Below are positions 19,952-20,061 of a stretch of DNA of 20,061 nucleotides, one piece after another (position 1 is the stretch's first letter; each line of letters opens with the position of its first letter). The position numbers and the translations under genes are program-made. A model generated the notes under the pieces. It worked only from the letters and a program-made list of their open reading frames with translations. It ran no database searches and was not told where the DNA came from. Source of the DNA: a virus; the IMG/VR virus record IMGVR_UViG_3300037232_000055, positions 1-20,061 of that record. One strand, written 5' to 3'.

Positions 19952-20061
19952 ATGAACAACCCGTCGTTTGATGTCGCACCAGTAACGCGAGTACAGGTGA
20001 ACAACCTACTCGCCCAACTCACAGCCAATGGCTCAACCGTTAAACCGGGCAGCACGCCTGA
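19952..20061 (+). CDS. start of next virion-region gene, cut by window edge
   Basis: ATG 19952 follows AGGA at suitable spacing and the frame stays open to the window end, giving 36 residues (NNPSFDVAPVTRVQVNNLLA... ending in a Gly/Ser/Pro stretch). The fragment is too short for a functional call. It probably belongs to the structural operon. Confidence 0.5.
   Translation, partial: MNNPSFDVAPVTRVQVNNLLAQLTANGSTVKPGSTP

Overview
The window looks like part of a tailed double-stranded DNA phage (Caudoviricetes) or prophage. The evidence is a terminase large subunit, long runs of small same-strand genes joined by ATGA/TTGA/GTGA stop-start overlaps, and typical phage accessory genes (Gp37/Gp68-type protein, ASCH-like protein, phage SNF2 helicase plus DNA methyltransferase). 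The GC content looks moderately high, and Shine-Dalgarno-like sites precede many of the genes. The host cannot be named from the sequence. No tRNA, rRNA or CRISPR array was seen.
Layout. 1-1896: the end of a small membrane protein, a likely terminator, then five small coupled genes, two with zinc-ribbon-like cysteines and one with an internal domain duplication. About 1862-3204: an IS200/IS605-type element without TnpA. It has a ribbon-helix-helix (RHH) gene directly followed by tnpB and a well-formed promoter, and its right end is followed by a second, diverged copy of that end. 3276-9472: a long + strand accessory operon with small proteins, the Gp37/Gp68 protein, a DUF551-like protein, an ASCH-like protein, an SNF2-type helicase, a beta-class amino DNA methyltransferase and a Tat-signal protein. 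Three tiny related ORFs lie at gene junctions here. 9548-11304: a short serine recombinase, a small unknown gene and an FkbM-type methyltransferase; an exact 28-bp direct repeat flanks the recombinase. About 11301-12612: a second tnpB element on the - strand, with matching left and right end hairpins. 12619-13548: a small membrane protein, a candidate promoter with a 10-bp inverted repeat, and three small genes. 13577-14997: a divergent sigma-like factor, a convergent RHH repressor gene overlapping its 3' end, and a membrane-anchored coiled-coil protein. 15030-20061: the packaging and structural side, with an unknown protein, a candidate terminase small subunit, the terminase large subunit split by an Ala1 intein in its Walker A motif, and two probable structural genes, the last cut by the window edge.
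How it fits together. The left and central part is the accessory or early region: DNA modification, helicase, small regulators and mobile elements. The sigma-like factor and the RHH gene sit at the switch to the packaging and virion genes and may control it; this is inference. The most unusual points are the RHH-TnpB unit with tandem right ends, the intein placement in TerL, the 28-bp repeat around the recombinase, the DQxxVxRACVG mini-ORFs and the helicase with an altered Walker A motif.
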